Source of the DNA: Siphonodentalium dalli | Lineage: Eukaryota > Mollusca > Scaphopoda > Gadilida > Siphonodentaliidae | Direction: 5' to 3' | DNA length: 64,000 nucleotides | Assembly (NCBI GenBank): GCA_032622095.1 | Contig: CP136065.1 | Coordinates: forward strand, 154,695,577-154,759,576 | In this document: positions 44,693 through 56,171 of the stretch, in pieces | Position numbering within the stretch: position 1 is the stretch's first letter | How the letters are laid out: every line of letters starts with the position of its first letter | Made by a program: the position numbers and the translations under genes | Notes under the pieces: model-generated | What the model was told of the DNA's origin: nothing | Databases searched by the model: none | The model's input: the letters and a program-made list of their open reading frames with translations, nothing else

Positions 44693-44767
44693 CTTCTAGC
44701 CTTCGTTTCAGATCTTCTGAAGTTGATGGATGATTGTTCGACAAACTGTAATCCTTAGAATCGCCAC
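44693..44767 (-). CDS. Exon of the Tyr-motif gene (44.7 kb)
   Basis: A 75-bp exon, phase 1-1, with acceptor TATAATTGAAG (a weak pyrimidine tract) and donor GTATGCATG. Its 24 whole codons read GDSKDYSLSNNHPSTSEDLK and RRLE. DYSLS fits [DE]YxLS. The C-terminal EDLKRRLE is likely helical and parallels the end of the 37.6 kb exon. Confidence 0.7.
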
Positions 44768-45360
44768 CTTCAATTATAGAAGATTTAATTTGACTAATTT
44801 CCAAAAACTCCTATTTAAATGATCTCCATAACCATATTGTGCCCATAATGACTGCGTTGTTTTTTAATCAAAATGCAAAACTATTCTGCAATAAATGTGG
44901 GATGCACGGTGTGCTGATGAATTCAAATATGAAATCATAGCTGCTGACAGACATGTTGTTTTAACAAATTTCGGCAAAAATAGATGACTCACATCTAGTG
45001 GCAAGTTCAGGTAACCCCGAAGATCTATATGATGCTTGCTGATGGTCAGATGAGGGATGTGGCTTGTAGGGTGTGCTGAAGGAATTTGTTGATGGATATG
45101 AACATACGCGAACCATTGGCAATAGATCAAACTTGAGCTAATAAAGTGATTGTAATGCAAATAGCATCAGACAATGTGACTTAGTGGTCACCTGAAGAAG
45201 ATCAGATTTCTTATTCTTGCCATGTTACATGTATGTATTCCTGTAAGTACACATCCAAACTAATAACTGCAGTCAGAATGTTAATTTGTAAAGTAAACAG
45301 CCCTAGAATGTATTAAGAACAGCTAAACTCTAAATGGATATAGCTCTCATTTAGTGCTTA

Positions 45361-45450
45361 ACCCTTTCATGATGGGAGCTGCACTGGTGCAGCATTAAAG
45401 ATCCTGTGCCAGTGCATTCTATTATATATACGAGTCTCCCATAGGCAGCC
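45361..45450 (+). mobile_element. T1 MITE, left third only
   Basis: TTAACCCTTTCATGATGGGAGC and GATCCTGTGCCAGTGC, with the start of the first hairpin, are followed abruptly at CATAGGCAGCC by core-repeat DNA. The copy at 54.46 kb ends at the same CATAGGCAGCC word. Confidence 0.75.
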
Positions 45451-45459
45451 ATGTTTTTA

Positions 45460-47590
45460 ACAGAATTCAGAAAAAATCTAGAGGTCACCCCTAGGATCCA
45501 TATGAAGTTTGCTGATGATCGGATGAGGGATATGCTATGTAGGGTGTGCTAAAGGATTTCGTCATTCAAAGAGTAAATACCAAGATGCCTGCTAGCGGCC
45601 ATGGTTTCCATAAACAAGACAGTCAATGACTGTGGAGACACTCACCAGACTGTAAAGACTGAGAAGACTGGGACTCGGAAGACTATAAGAGTTAGTACTT
45701 GTCAAATTCACTTAAAAACAAGTAGTCCTAAAGAGGGACGTAGCCAAGATGGTCTCTGTTGAGCAGTGGGGTGTCCACCTTGAAATATGGTCCAGATTAC
45801 CCCACCCCACATAGTCCATAGTCTGCTCACTCCCAACTGAAGCAAGCACACTCCCAAGTTCGTAAAATTCCTTTGCACATGTTGCAATTTTACAACTGAT
45901 ACCTCAAGCTTTCCTAAATGTGGCAAAGTTACAACCTGACATGCCCCCATTTTTTAATGGTGGACCCCATATTAATTTTTTTTGATCCCAACTCTCCATA
46001 GGCAATATACACAAAATGCCAAATTTCTTGAGTGGTCGAACCCATTTTAACAAATCGTGTAACCCAGTCCAAAGTGACACAAGGACCTCCATACTAGTTA
46101 CTACATATAAGCCAAATAAGACTGATGGCTCTTGAGGAGCCATTTTAAGAATTACTATGGGGGAAGAGTTATGTCCCTGGTCGCACCCCTATTTGACCTG
46201 GTGAACCCATTTCAAAAGATCTGAATCCCAGTCACCCAAGGACTCTCTATACCAAAATGTATGCTAAATATGCCAAATGGTTCTTGAGAAGATGTTTTAA
46301 AAATAACTGAGGGAAAGAATTACGTCCGTGGCTCTGACCCTATTTGACCTAGTGATCCAATTCTGAATCAAATCTGAATCACCCATTCCAAATATAAGCT
46401 GAATAGGCCTGATGGTTCTTGATAGGAAGAAATTTAAGAATTACAATGGATGGACAAGTTATGTCCCTGGCTCCGCCCTTATTTGCCCAGGTGACCTCAT
46501 TTTAACACATCTGTATCCCTGTCACTCAAGGACCTTCCATACCAATTATAAGCTAAATAGCCCCGATGATTCTTGAGAAGATGTTTTAAGAATAACTATA
46601 AATGGAAAGAGTTAGGTCCCTAACTGTGCCACTTTTTTGACCATGTGACCCACATTTGAACAGAATTGAATCCCAACCACCTAGGGACCATTCACACAAT
46701 ATATGTCTCAATTCTTCATTTCAGGTAAGCTGAGAAAAATGCCTCCTTCTTTCTCATCCAGTTTCCCATATGTATTTGCCTGAGAAAACAGGTATTTAGT
46801 TTTAATGGCCTAACTGTCAGATTCATCATTCATTTTTTATCATAAGCTATGGGTCATTTATATACAAACTCTTTAACAGGCAGCGAATTTTAGGCTATTC
46901 ATCCGAGGAGCTGTCATTCCGATCAGATTTTGTTAACACTGCCATTTCATTTATTACTTTATAATCAATGTGACTTCTATATGGTGTTAAGTAAACATTC
47001 TGTGATTGCAGACAACTTCCTCATATCTCATAGAGCTCTGAGTATCTACTAGCTGTTTGAATGTTCTTGATTTTAGACTGATTTAAACCAAATTTGGTTG
47101 AGTCACCCTGGCGGATGTTATAATGGTGTTATTTATTTATTTTTTATTTTTTTTCAAATCTAATTTTTTTTTAGGTTTTTGTTGTTGTTGTTAAATATTT
47201 TAAGAGTTGTGTCCCTGGCTCTGCCCCTATTTGACCCAGTGACCCCATTTGAACAAATCTGAACCCCAGTCACCCAAGGACCCTCCATACCAAATATAAG
47301 CTAAATCGGCCCAATGGTTCTTGAGAAGTCATTCTAAGAATTACTATGGAGGAATAGAGTTATGGCCCTGCTTTCATAACTATTTGACCCAGTGATCTCA
47401 TTTGAACAAATCTGAATGTGAGTCACCTAGGGAACATCCACACCAAATATGAACCCATTCGGTCTTATGGTTCTGAAGAAGAAGAGGTTTAAAGAATTGT
47501 TGACGGATGGACGGATGGATGGATGGACGGACGACAGACGAGGAGTGATGACTATAGCTCCACCGGAGACTTCGTCTCAGGTGAGCTAAA
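45460..47590 (+). repeat. P-E core-repeat cluster with terminal hairpin
   Basis: Units of about 165 bp share TTTGACC...GTGA, CTGAATCCCAGTCACCC, CCATACCAAATATAAGCTAAAT and GGTTCTTGAGAAG. They fill 45.97-46.7 kb and 47.2-47.5 kb. The end at 47.51-47.59 kb is a GGATGGACGG microsatellite and a hairpin CACCGGAGACTTCGTCTCAGGTG, then AGCTAAAA. The stretch 45606-46250 is the counterpart of 10.85-12.13 kb. Confidence 0.72.
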
Positions 47591-48400
47591 AATCATACAA
47601 ATTCGATAGCTCCCATCAATAGGTGATCCTAAACAAGTAAAGTTTAGTAAAGTTTCAAATCAATTCTCCCAAAAATGTGGGCTACAGAGTGTGCTGATGG
47701 ATTCACATTTGAAATGCAAGATGGCTGCTGGGGGCCATGTTTTTTTTAACGAATTTTGGGAAAAAAGGAAGACTCCCATCTAGAGGTCACCCAATCCATA
47801 TGAAGTTTGGTGACGGTTGGATGAGAAATGTGACCTGTAAGGTGTGCTAGAGGATTCAGTCATACAAAGAGTAAAATCCAAGATGGCCAATGGCAGCCAT
47901 GTTTTTTTTATAAACAGAATTCATCCATCTAGAGGTCACCCTGAAAATCCATATGAAGTTTGGTGATGATCAGATGTGGGATATGCTCTGTAAGGTGTGC
48001 AAAACGATTTAGTTATGCAAAGAGTAAAACCCAATATGGCTGCCAGTGGCCATGTTTTTCATCGAAATTCGTACAAATTTTATAGCTCCCATCTGGAGGT
48101 GATCCTAGACCCATATACCTAATATCGTTGAAATCGGTCAATGTTTGTTTTATTTATCTCGCTAACGGTCGCGAATGATCAAAATAGCTAAAAATAGACA
48201 AACTAAGTCCTATAACTCTCGCATAAAAGATTGGACAAACCTGGTTTTCAAACTCGTTCGAGATATTGTTGCAACAGACCCATATACCAAATATGAATGA
48301 AGTCGGGTTGACATTTGTTTGAGTTATCGCGCTACTGGTTTCGCGCCTGTCCGGACGCCTGCCTGAAGACCTCGCCTAAGAAAAAACTCGACTAAACATA
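47591..48400 (+). repeat. Mixed core-repeat fragments (P-D and P-B' types)
   Basis: CAAGATGGCTGCTG and CAAGATGGCCAATGGCAGCC with GAGTAAAATCCA recall the 20.5 and 53 kb arrays. At 48.15-48.40 kb, TTATCTCGCTAACGG, ATAACTCTCGC and GGTTTTCAAACTCGTTC recall the 23.2-24.2 kb array. Unit lengths are again near 165 bases. Confidence 0.6.
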
Positions 48401-49182
48401 ACTAGAGGTATGACTGTCCCAATGGGACTAAGGATACCCCCCATGTTTTTAAAATACTAAGATGTTTCACATGTCAGTAAACATTTAGTTAAAATAATAA
48501 AATAACAGTTCCCATTGCAGGTGCACAAACCTAACCGTAATCTTAAACCTATTGACCGAAAAATGTAGGAATAAAAGCTCAGACAAAATTATGCATTTTG
48601 CAAAAATGTTCTAAGTCGAAAAAGGGGAATAACTCCACAAAAAGAGTCGGACAGACATCATAATCGCAGGTGCACAGGTTCTCATGGTACTAAATATCAG
48701 TGTCAAGATTAAAAAACATTGACCTAAAAATGTAGAAATAAAAGCTCGGACAAAATTAGGCATGTTGCAAAACAATGTCTAAGTCAAAAAAGGGAAATAA
48801 CTCCACCAAAAAATGCCGGACAGATGTCATAATCGCAGGTGCACAGGTTCCCATGGTATTATATGTCTGTGCCAAGTTAAAAAAAATTGACCTAGAAATG
48901 TAGGAATAAAAGCTCGGACAAAATTATACATGTTGCAAAAATTTTCTAAGTCGAAAAAGGGGGAATAACTCCAACAAAAAAAGTTCGACAGACGTCATAA
49001 TCGCAGGTGCACAGGTTCCCATGGTGGTTGATGCCTGTGCCAAATTTCACGGAAATTGATAAAAAAAACAGCTGAGAAAAACTCCGGACAAATTTGTGTC
49101 CACAGACGGACGGACGATGGACGGACGGACGGACAAGCTGACTCCAGTATACCCCCCCTAACTTCGTTGCGGGGGGTATAAA
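48397..49182 (+). mobile_element. P-B pearl/Helentron-like element, complete copy
   Basis: The 5' end reads ACTAGAGGTATGACTGTCCC, then the palindrome GTCCCAATGGGAC and ATACCCCCC. Core units of about 168-170 bp follow, sharing CATAATCGCAGGTGCACAGG, TGTAGGAATAAAAGCTCGG and GGGAATAACTCCA. Then come a GGACGGACGGACGG tract and the terminal hairpin ATACCCCCC...GTTGCGGGGGGTAT. A matching element lies at 56.17-57.48 kb. There is no protein-coding capacity. Confidence 0.78.
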
Positions 49183-50156
49183 AACATCTTACAGTAATGT
49201 AACTGACATTTCAGGAGCAAAGACCAGGAGCCTATATAATCCATCTTTATGGTAACTGTATCACAGGGTCATGCAAATCACTTTAATAAGATTTAAGCCA
49301 AATACAAACTCATGGCACATGTACAAGTTATACTGAGTGATACCTGATATGGTACACTTGAGTGCAGTACTAGATTATCATAAATAAGCATGTAGGAATC
49401 ATGTTTGAATCGTATCATAAATATGATTCTTAAAAAAAAAAGATGTACAATAAAAAAATGGTCAATGTATGCTTATATGTGACTGGCACGCACATTCCAG
49501 ATGACCACATGCATTATGAGTGTGGTCGTCTGACATCTGGCCTACTTTTGTACCACTAAAGGCAATATCTATGGTGTTATTGATTGAGATATACTGAACT
49601 CGTCAGCATCTAGTTAATTATCTCTTTAGTAGATGTCATGTGCCTGTCAGGTGAGATTTGGATATCCTGGGTACTCTAATCAACCTTTTGGAGTTCCTGG
49701 GTACCCAGTAAATATGGAAACATTGCCAATTCAGCATCAGTATTATGCATATAGAATAAATGTACCAGCTGCCACAGATGGGTTTTCCTTTTCAGACAAC
49801 AATTTTTTTTTTAAATCTTGTTTTTGACATATTTGTATCATAATAATTTTCTTGATTGAGATATATATTATTTTTTTTCTAATGTTTATTACCCAACGAG
49901 GAATGTATAATATGCATTGCAATAAACACAGCACAGAGTGAACGCGTTAATAAGTATTCATACCTGTCCAATCTCTTTTTATTTTGTGAAACACGCAGAG
50001 CCTCTCGAAAAAACATTTTATGCCATATAGTCAGCCATGCATGCCAGAACACAGATGTGTTGGCCAGAGAGGCGTTAAATCGAATGGTAGCTGTGCAAAT
50101 ATGCAAACTTTCGCAATATCGACTACAAAAAGTTTATTCTGACTAGAAAATCTCAC
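49183..50156. other. Intronic DNA, nothing firm
   Basis: Part of the 5.4-kb intron. The plus-strand frame at 49633-49827 contains a short internal repeat (YPGY...VPGYP) from a duplicated CCTGGGTAC word. It has no confirmed exon border. Confidence 0.35.
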
Positions 50157-50252
50157 CTAATCTGTATGCTGGTGGGTGATGATCTGGCATTGAGTGCTTC
50201 AAGGATTGTATAAGTAGATCCCTCATCTCAGCCTGTGATTGAACAAATTTAG
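50157..50252 (-). CDS. Exon of the Tyr-motif gene (50.2 kb), with PPxY
   Basis: A 96-bp exon, phase 1-1, with a very good acceptor (CTTTTCTTTTTCAG) and donor GTGAGATTT. Its 31 whole codons read KFVQSQAEMRDLLIQSLKHS and MPDHHPPAYRL. PPAY fits the PPxY ligand motif of WW domains, and the first half (AEMRDLLIQSLK) is probably an amphipathic helix. The splice sites and frame are the best of the series. Confidence 0.85.
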
Positions 50253-50439
50253 CTGAAAAAGAAAAGAAAATTTAAAATATAGAAAAGATATATTCATGAT
50301 TCTGAGCACATTTTGCACCTTTGAACTGCATAAACTACTGTTAGGCACTTCTACGATGTTACATTATCAGTGGAAGTGCCTACTAATGTGACATTACAAA
50401 CAAGAAGACACCTCGGGTACTAGCATACTCCCAAGTTGC

Positions 50440-50641
50440 CAAATTGAGACATGGGCAGGATGGAAACCAAATTTAAAAATATGCAAAGAAGGATAACTCT
50501 AGAACAGAGAATGCAAACATTGTCATTTACTCCACTTTTAAAAGCAGTCATAATAGTGAACATACATTCCAAATTTCATCCAGATAAAATAACCCAATGT
50601 ATTCTCTTATATATGCGAGGCTTTATTCATGGAAGGGTTAA
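50440..50641 (+). repeat. P-A core unit joined to a T1 end
   Basis: GGATAACTCTAGAACAGAG, then GTGAACATACATTCC and AATTTCATCCAGAT, is a P-A unit. From 50595, TGTATTCTCTTATATATGCG and CATGGAAGGGTTAA are the two ends of a T1 right half with the hairpin deleted. Confidence 0.6.
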
Positions 50642-51393
50642 CCTGAGATATAGTAAATACATGTAAACTATGAAGTGACAACCTGAAGTCAGCAGTCTAT
50701 TGATGATTGTTGTCACTTAACTTTAGTTCGATTTCATGTCAGCGATACCCTTTTTATGGAAATATCATATTTATTATTAAAGCAAATTTGTTTTAAATTA
50801 CCTAACTTCACCAGACCATAACATTTCCCCAAGTTCAAGTCGGTATATGCAGTGCCCAAAATATGGAAATGTGCCCAAAATGAACATGACAATGTATTTT
50901 TTGCCATTAATAATAATAATTGAAGCATTTATATTGTGCATTCCACAGAAATAGTTTCAGTGCGCTCCACCTTAAATTTTGTAAAATAATCACTTCAATG
51001 AAATAGAGTACACCTAACTACATGATATATGCAGAAATTGGAAGACATATGATATCAATCAAAATAAAATTCAGAGCACTATCGTATTGGCCACAGGTAT
51101 TGGTCACATGTAGTGAGCCATGATGTGAGCAATTGCGCCACTACATTGTATAGCTATGTTTATATATTAGAGAAAACTCAAATGATTCCATATTGATATC
51201 GATTAATATAATCCCGTAATCGATCATTGTCAGAATTTTAGTGCTAGGATTTAAAGTTTTTTGGTCGAAACTTCGAAATTTTATCATCCTTCCGGGTTGA
51301 AGTATGGTTTGCCTGATTTGCCCAAATTACACTAATCTAAGGGCCTGATCTTCACAACTAAATAATCAACAATTATCATCTGTGCACTGTATA

Positions 51394-51433
51394 CAGTAAT
51401 GCCCGAAGTATATGATTATTTAGGACATTACTG
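51394..51433. mobile_element. M MITE reduced to its two ends (40 bp)
   Basis: CAGTAATGCCCGAAGTATATG is joined directly to ATTATTTAGGACATTACTG, with TA on both sides. It is the smallest M copy, lacking everything between the terminal 20 bases. Confidence 0.85.
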
Positions 51434-51785
51434 TAGTTGGTGGTCCTTAAATCTTCATGAACAATTAAGAGCCATATTAACTGCATGCATGCCATCGGAT
51501 AAATAACTTTTACATAAATATTTTTGTCAGTTATGAATTCCCACATCAGGGTATGTGAATTCAAAGTTTGTGAATTTAAAACGGAGCTAAAATAGTACTG
51601 CGCAAATTTAAATTTAAGTATAAGTCCATCTGAACATTATCTCCAAATGACTAAATTGATTGAGGATGGTTACTGAACTTATTATCTAAACATTGCTCCA
51701 AATGACTGTATTGCACTTGTACATGTATTGTCACAACACTGATCCAAATGAATAATAGACAAATCCATGTACCTATTTCACTCAG

Positions 51786-51850
51786 CAACGAGAGGCCGAT
51801 CACGATCGGCAGATGTTAACCCATCCCTTGGCGATAGTAAATTACTATGA
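51786..51850 (+). repeat. Small palindromic repeat, third copy
   Basis: GAGAGGCCGATCACGATCGGC and AGATGTTAACCCATCCC, then GCGATAGT, match the blocks at 7.51 and 34.39 kb. Confidence 0.6.
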
Positions 51851-51949
51851 TCGGAATCATAAATGAGAGTTTTTATGTTGAATTATAGAGTATACTGTTA
51901 TGTACTATTATAGACAAATGTACATAACACAAATTATTGGAATTTATGG

Positions 51950-52016
51950 GTCACTCGCATGTATATAAGAGAATGCACTGGTACAGGATATGTAATGCTG
52001 CACCACCACAGCCTTG
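51950..52016 (-). mobile_element. T1 MITE fragment
   Basis: CGCATGTATATAAGAGAATGC, then GATATGTAATGCTGCACC, is the left-end side of a reversed T1 copy. Confidence 0.55.
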
Positions 52017-52429
52017 GGTTAAATGTGAAAAAGGTGAGCTGGACATGGAATGCTTGGGTTAAGAGAGTCAAATTTAAGTTTACAAGGATAGTGTATCAAA
52101 TTATACCAACACCCATCAAGATAAAGACACCTCACTGCTGACCCAGTAATATCAATTATATAGCAGAGCTGTCAACAAATCACAGACATTGTTTATATTG
52201 ATGACGGCATCATCTCTATTAAACCAACAACATTTATAATGACTTCAGGCCATCTGTCGAGTGATATACTCAGTGATATACATAGCTTTCTTTATTTGCA
52301 CATTGGCATAAGAGACATTCAGAAAATAAAATCGCCTTAACAATAGCTAAGTAGTCCAAAGGCATGGGATGGAATTGATGAATTGGGTTTAAAGTCGCTC
52401 CAAACAAATTTACCAGTACATAACACAAG

Positions 52430-52945
52430 ATTATGGACCGATTTAGACCAAATTTGGTGTGGTGACTCGGGGTACCCTTGGCAGAGTTATAATGGTGTTA
52501 GTTTTTCAAATTTGGTTACCTTTAAATTTTTTATTTTTTTTTAATTATTTAAACAAAAATGTTTATTATATATTTTTGTAATTTATTTATTCATATTTTT
52601 TTTTTTTTTTTTTTTTTAAATTAGCAAGGAATTCAATCTTCTTCTTTTTTTTGAGTGAATCTATTTTTTCGAAAATGGGCCATAACTCAGTTAAATATAG
52701 TCGGCTCAAACCCATATTCGAACTCGATCTGTATTTTGGGCTGAAAAACCCATATACAAAATTTGGTTTTGATTAGATAGAAAATGTTTGAGTTATCGCA
52801 TTACATGTAAAGTGTCTACGGACGGACCGACGGGCGGATGGACATATGCACGGACGGACGGACGGACAAACGACGAGTGGTTAATCCGGACAACGACACT
52901 ATGTTTTAATACCATACTATGGTATGGGTAAACATAATGAAAGTG
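52430..52945 (+). repeat. P-C pearl/Helentron-like element
   Basis: A leader (TTTAGACCAAATTTGGTG), T-rich tracts, one core unit (GGGCCATAACTCAG, CCCATATTCGAACTCGATC), a GGACGGACGGACGGAC tract and the hairpin ACCATACTATGGTATGGGTA are present in order. It matches 9.44-9.71 kb. Confidence 0.68.
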
Positions 52946-53034
52946 TCAATGACACTGTAGCTCAACTTAGGTCGGTAAATAATTTAATGGTTGACAGTAA
53001 ATGGAGGAATAGGAAAGGTGCTAATTGAAATGTC

Positions 53035-54250
53035 TAACCTGTGCCAAAGGATTTAGTCATGCAAAGAGTAAAATCCAAGATGGCTGCTGGTGGCCATGTT
53101 TTTTTGACCAATTGACCCCAAAAGGACTCGTTCCCATCTACGTGTCATTGTTAACATCCATGACAAATTTCATGAAGAACTGACCAAAGCTACGACCTGT
53201 AGCCCGCGCCAAAGGATATAGTCATGCAAAGAGTAAAATCCAAGATGGCTGCTGGCAGACATGTTTTTCAGCCGAATGACCCGAAAATGACTCGTTCCCA
53301 TCTACATGTCATTGTTAACATCCATGATAATCTCATGAAGTTCCGACCAAAGCTACGACCTGTAGCCCGTGCCAAAGGATTTAGTCATGCAAGAGTAAAA
53401 TCCAAGATGGCTGCTGGCGACCATGTATTTTGGCCGAACGACCCCAAAATCACTCGTTCCCATCTACATGTCAATATGAACATCCATGACAAATTTCATG
53501 ATGATTAGACGAACAGTACGACCTGTAGCCCGCGCCAATGGATTGAATTTTGAAATCCAAGATGGCCGCCAGCAGCCATGTTTTTTTGCCGAATGACCCC
53601 AAAATGACTCGTTCCCATCTACATGTCAATGGCAACATTCATGACAAATTTCATAAACATCGGACCAAAGGTACGACCTGTAGCTCGCGCCAAAGGATTT
53701 AGTCATGCAAAGAGTAAAATCCAAGATGGCTGCTGGCAGCCATGTTTTTCGGCCGAACGACACCAAAATGACTCGTTCCCATCTACATGTCATTATTAAC
53801 ATCCATGACAAATTTCATGAAGTTCTGACCAAAGCTACAACCTGTAGCCCGCGCCAAAGGATTTAGTCATGCAAAGAGTAAAATCCAAGATGGCTGCTGG
53901 CAGCCATGTTTTTTGGCCGAACGACCCCAAAATGACTCGTTCCCATCTACATGTCAATATTAACATCCATGACAAATTTCATGATGATCAGACAAACAGT
54001 ACGACCTGTAGCCCGCGGCAATGGATTGAATTTTGAAATGTTTTTTGGCCGAATGACACCAAAATGACTCGTTCCCATCTAGATGTCAATGTCAACATTC
54101 ATGACAAATCTCATAAAGATCAGACCAAAGGTACGTCCTGTAGCCCGCGCCAAAGGAAATTGTTGACGGACACACGGATACACGCGCACACGGATGACGG
54201 ACGCCAAACCATGGCAATAGCTCAAACTTACAAAGTAAGTTGAGCTAATA
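53035..54250 (+). repeat. P-D tandem core-repeat element, second copy
   Basis: Seven or so units start with CGACCTGTAGCCCGCGCC near 53190, 53352, 53518, 53674, 53836, 54000 and 54132, a period of about 160 bp. They share AAAATCCAAGATGGCTGCTG and ATGACTCGTTCCCATCTAC with the 20.5 kb array. The end is again a CACACGGA tract, ACGCCAAACCATGGCAATAG and GTTGAGCTAA. It lies inside the 4.6-kb intron between the 54.8 and 50.2 kb exons. Confidence 0.82.
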
Positions 54251-54279
54251 AAAAGGTTAGTTGCACTATAGTCACATAT

Positions 54280-54560
54280 ATATATGCTCCATATGAAGTT
54301 TAGTGATCACTGGATGAGGGATGTGGCCTGTAGGGTGTGCCAAATGACATTGTTGATGGATGTATGGACAGATGGACCATGCCAACGCATGGCAATAACT
54401 CAACTTTGACTTTATCAAGTTCAAGCTAAAAACAGATTGACTTTGTTCTTATTTTCATTATTAACCCTTTCATGACGGGAGCTGCGCTGGTGCAGCAATA
54501 AAGACCCTGTGCCAGTGCATTCTCTTATATATGCAAGTATCATAGGCAGCCAGTTGAATT
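54280..54560 (+). repeat. Core-repeat 3' end followed by a truncated T1
   Basis: Bases 54290-54430 (GATGAGGGATGTGGCCTG...AATAACTCAACTTTGAC...AAGCTAAAA) are a typical element end. A T1 left third follows at 54463-54560 (TTAACCCTTTCATGACGGG to CATAGGCAGCC), cut at the same word as the copy at 45.45 kb. Confidence 0.6.
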
Positions 54561-54815
54561 ACTGATAAAAGTCCTATTAGAACATTAAGGTACCAAAGTT
54601 AAATCAAAATTTGATGGTAAACATAGGAAAAAATAAAAGTATTTTTCAGACTAAAATATTTGAACTTAGTACATGTTTAGCAATGTTTGTTGACAAATTA
54701 CTGTAACATTTTTGTTTACTTAACAATTTCTCAGAAATTTTATTGCCATGCTAAAACTACTTTCCAATGAAAAAAGTTCCTAAAATACTGAAATTGTTAT
54801 GGAAGACTGCTTTAC

Positions 54816-54863
54816 CTCGATTAATGAGAGAACCAGTAGACCCTGTTGACAAGTCAACCCAGG
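54816..54863 (-). CDS. Exon of the Tyr-motif gene (54.8 kb)
   Basis: A 48-bp exon, phase 1-1, with acceptor CTTAATATTAAAACAG and donor GTAAAGCAG. Its 15 whole codons read WVDLSTGSTGSLINR. It is the most upstream exon I can support and lacks a tyrosine motif. Phase and borders fit the series, but the short length and the less ideal donor leave doubt. The start of the gene was not found. Confidence 0.5.
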
Positions 54864-55310
54864 CTGTTTTAATATTAAGATTATGACATAAAAATTAAAC
54901 TGTTCGGTTGAATACTTCCTATAAATTTCTATTGTGATGGATCATTAAATACTTTAATTTCTTCAAATTTTTGTTGAATCAAACATGTTAACACCTGTCA
55001 ATAGTTTGTCGTTATAATCATGGAAGTGTATCCACACTCAGAAATAGGTCAATATTAAAGCTCTCTGTCTGTATTAAAGTAATTCATAAGTGTTTATGTG
55101 CTATTTGTTTTTCTATGAGCTCACTTGAAACAAATTTCACATATACTGTAATTACCTTCGCACTGTATTAAGTGCATGCTGTTGACATATTTGAACTGCT
55201 TATCAGTTTGTTCAGGTCACAAAAGAATTGATATTATATCAGTAGATCAATCAATATTTGGAGCTCAGTTTTCAATTATCATTAAGTTTGTTTGATCAGT
55301 GCGTATTTGT
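54864..55310. other. Unique DNA upstream of the 54.8 kb exon
   Basis: A donor-like GAAG|GTAATTAC at about 55154 (minus strand) follows an open stretch reading FKYVNSMHLIQCE, but no convincing acceptor precedes it. Otherwise I see nothing. Confidence 0.3.
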
Positions 55311-55959
55311 CATATGAGGGGGGGGGAACGGGTATTTTCGGGACCCTGGGATCGACCTTTTTTTTCTTCGGGAATTGGGATCGTCAGATTTAATTTTCCA
55401 GGAATCGGGAACAGAATTCCACCGGGACCCGGGAAAGGTTGAAATTATTTTTCCAGGACCCGGGAAATTATCCCCAATTAATCGGGATTTCCATTTTTAA
55501 TAGTTCAAATGTTTATTGAGTTATATGTTTATTAAACCGTTATGTCAAATTAAAAATATATAATTTATTTAACTCTTTTTAATGTAAGTTCTCTGTAGGG
55601 AGTATTCAGCTGTTGTCGATACCGTGCATCTGTAACAACTACCAACAAAGTCTGCTGGTATCCAATAAATTTTAAAATCATTTATTTACACGAGTTTTAC
55701 CACTTGGTCAATCTAAGCTATTGTATCTGGTGACTTCTGTACATCCGTGTTGTCTCCTATTTCTCAGTTGGTTTGTGACTTGGTTTTTCATACTAACATT
55801 CCAGTTATGGGGCACAATCTCAAATCACAAACCGTCTTAGATATATTTAGACCACATGAATTTGCATACATCACCTGGACATTTAGGGAATACCTGATTT
55901 GCGGTGGTGTAGATCAGTGTAAAGAGTGATCTGTTGATTCTGTTCAATGGATTTGCATA

Positions 55960-56020
55960 TACTGAGAGCTTTCCGATTAATGGCAACAAGCCATATTTCC
56001 GACTAAATCCTGAAAAGGGG
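55960..56020. mobile_element. M MITE fragment
   Basis: CTGAGAGCTTTCCGATTAATGG to CTAAATCCTGAAAAG is the first part of a right arm. The terminus is missing. Confidence 0.65.
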
Positions 56021-56171
56021 TTCGCATTTTATGTCATGTAAAACAAGAGATGGACTGTCGTCCGGTGCATACCCCCTCGTGGCATATCTATAACTTATGA
56101 GGGCTATACTCAGACAGATGGACCCAAACACCAGCATTTTCATATGAACAAAGATGAGTAACTATAGAACA

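Noticed and set aside
45001-45035. Donor-like ACTCAC near 45.0 kb
   Set aside because: It falls in a core-repeat style stretch (GACTCACATCTAGTGGCAAG) and no open segment with an acceptor precedes it.
49633-49827. Plus-strand frame with a YPGY/VPGYP repeat, protein-like in places
   Set aside because: No start context or dependable acceptor was found, it lies in an intron of the minus-strand gene, and the repeat comes from a duplicated CCTGGGTAC word.
55154-55193. Minus-strand open segment FKYVNSMHLIQCE before GTAATTAC
   Set aside because: There is no convincing acceptor, and its start phase does not match the exon series.
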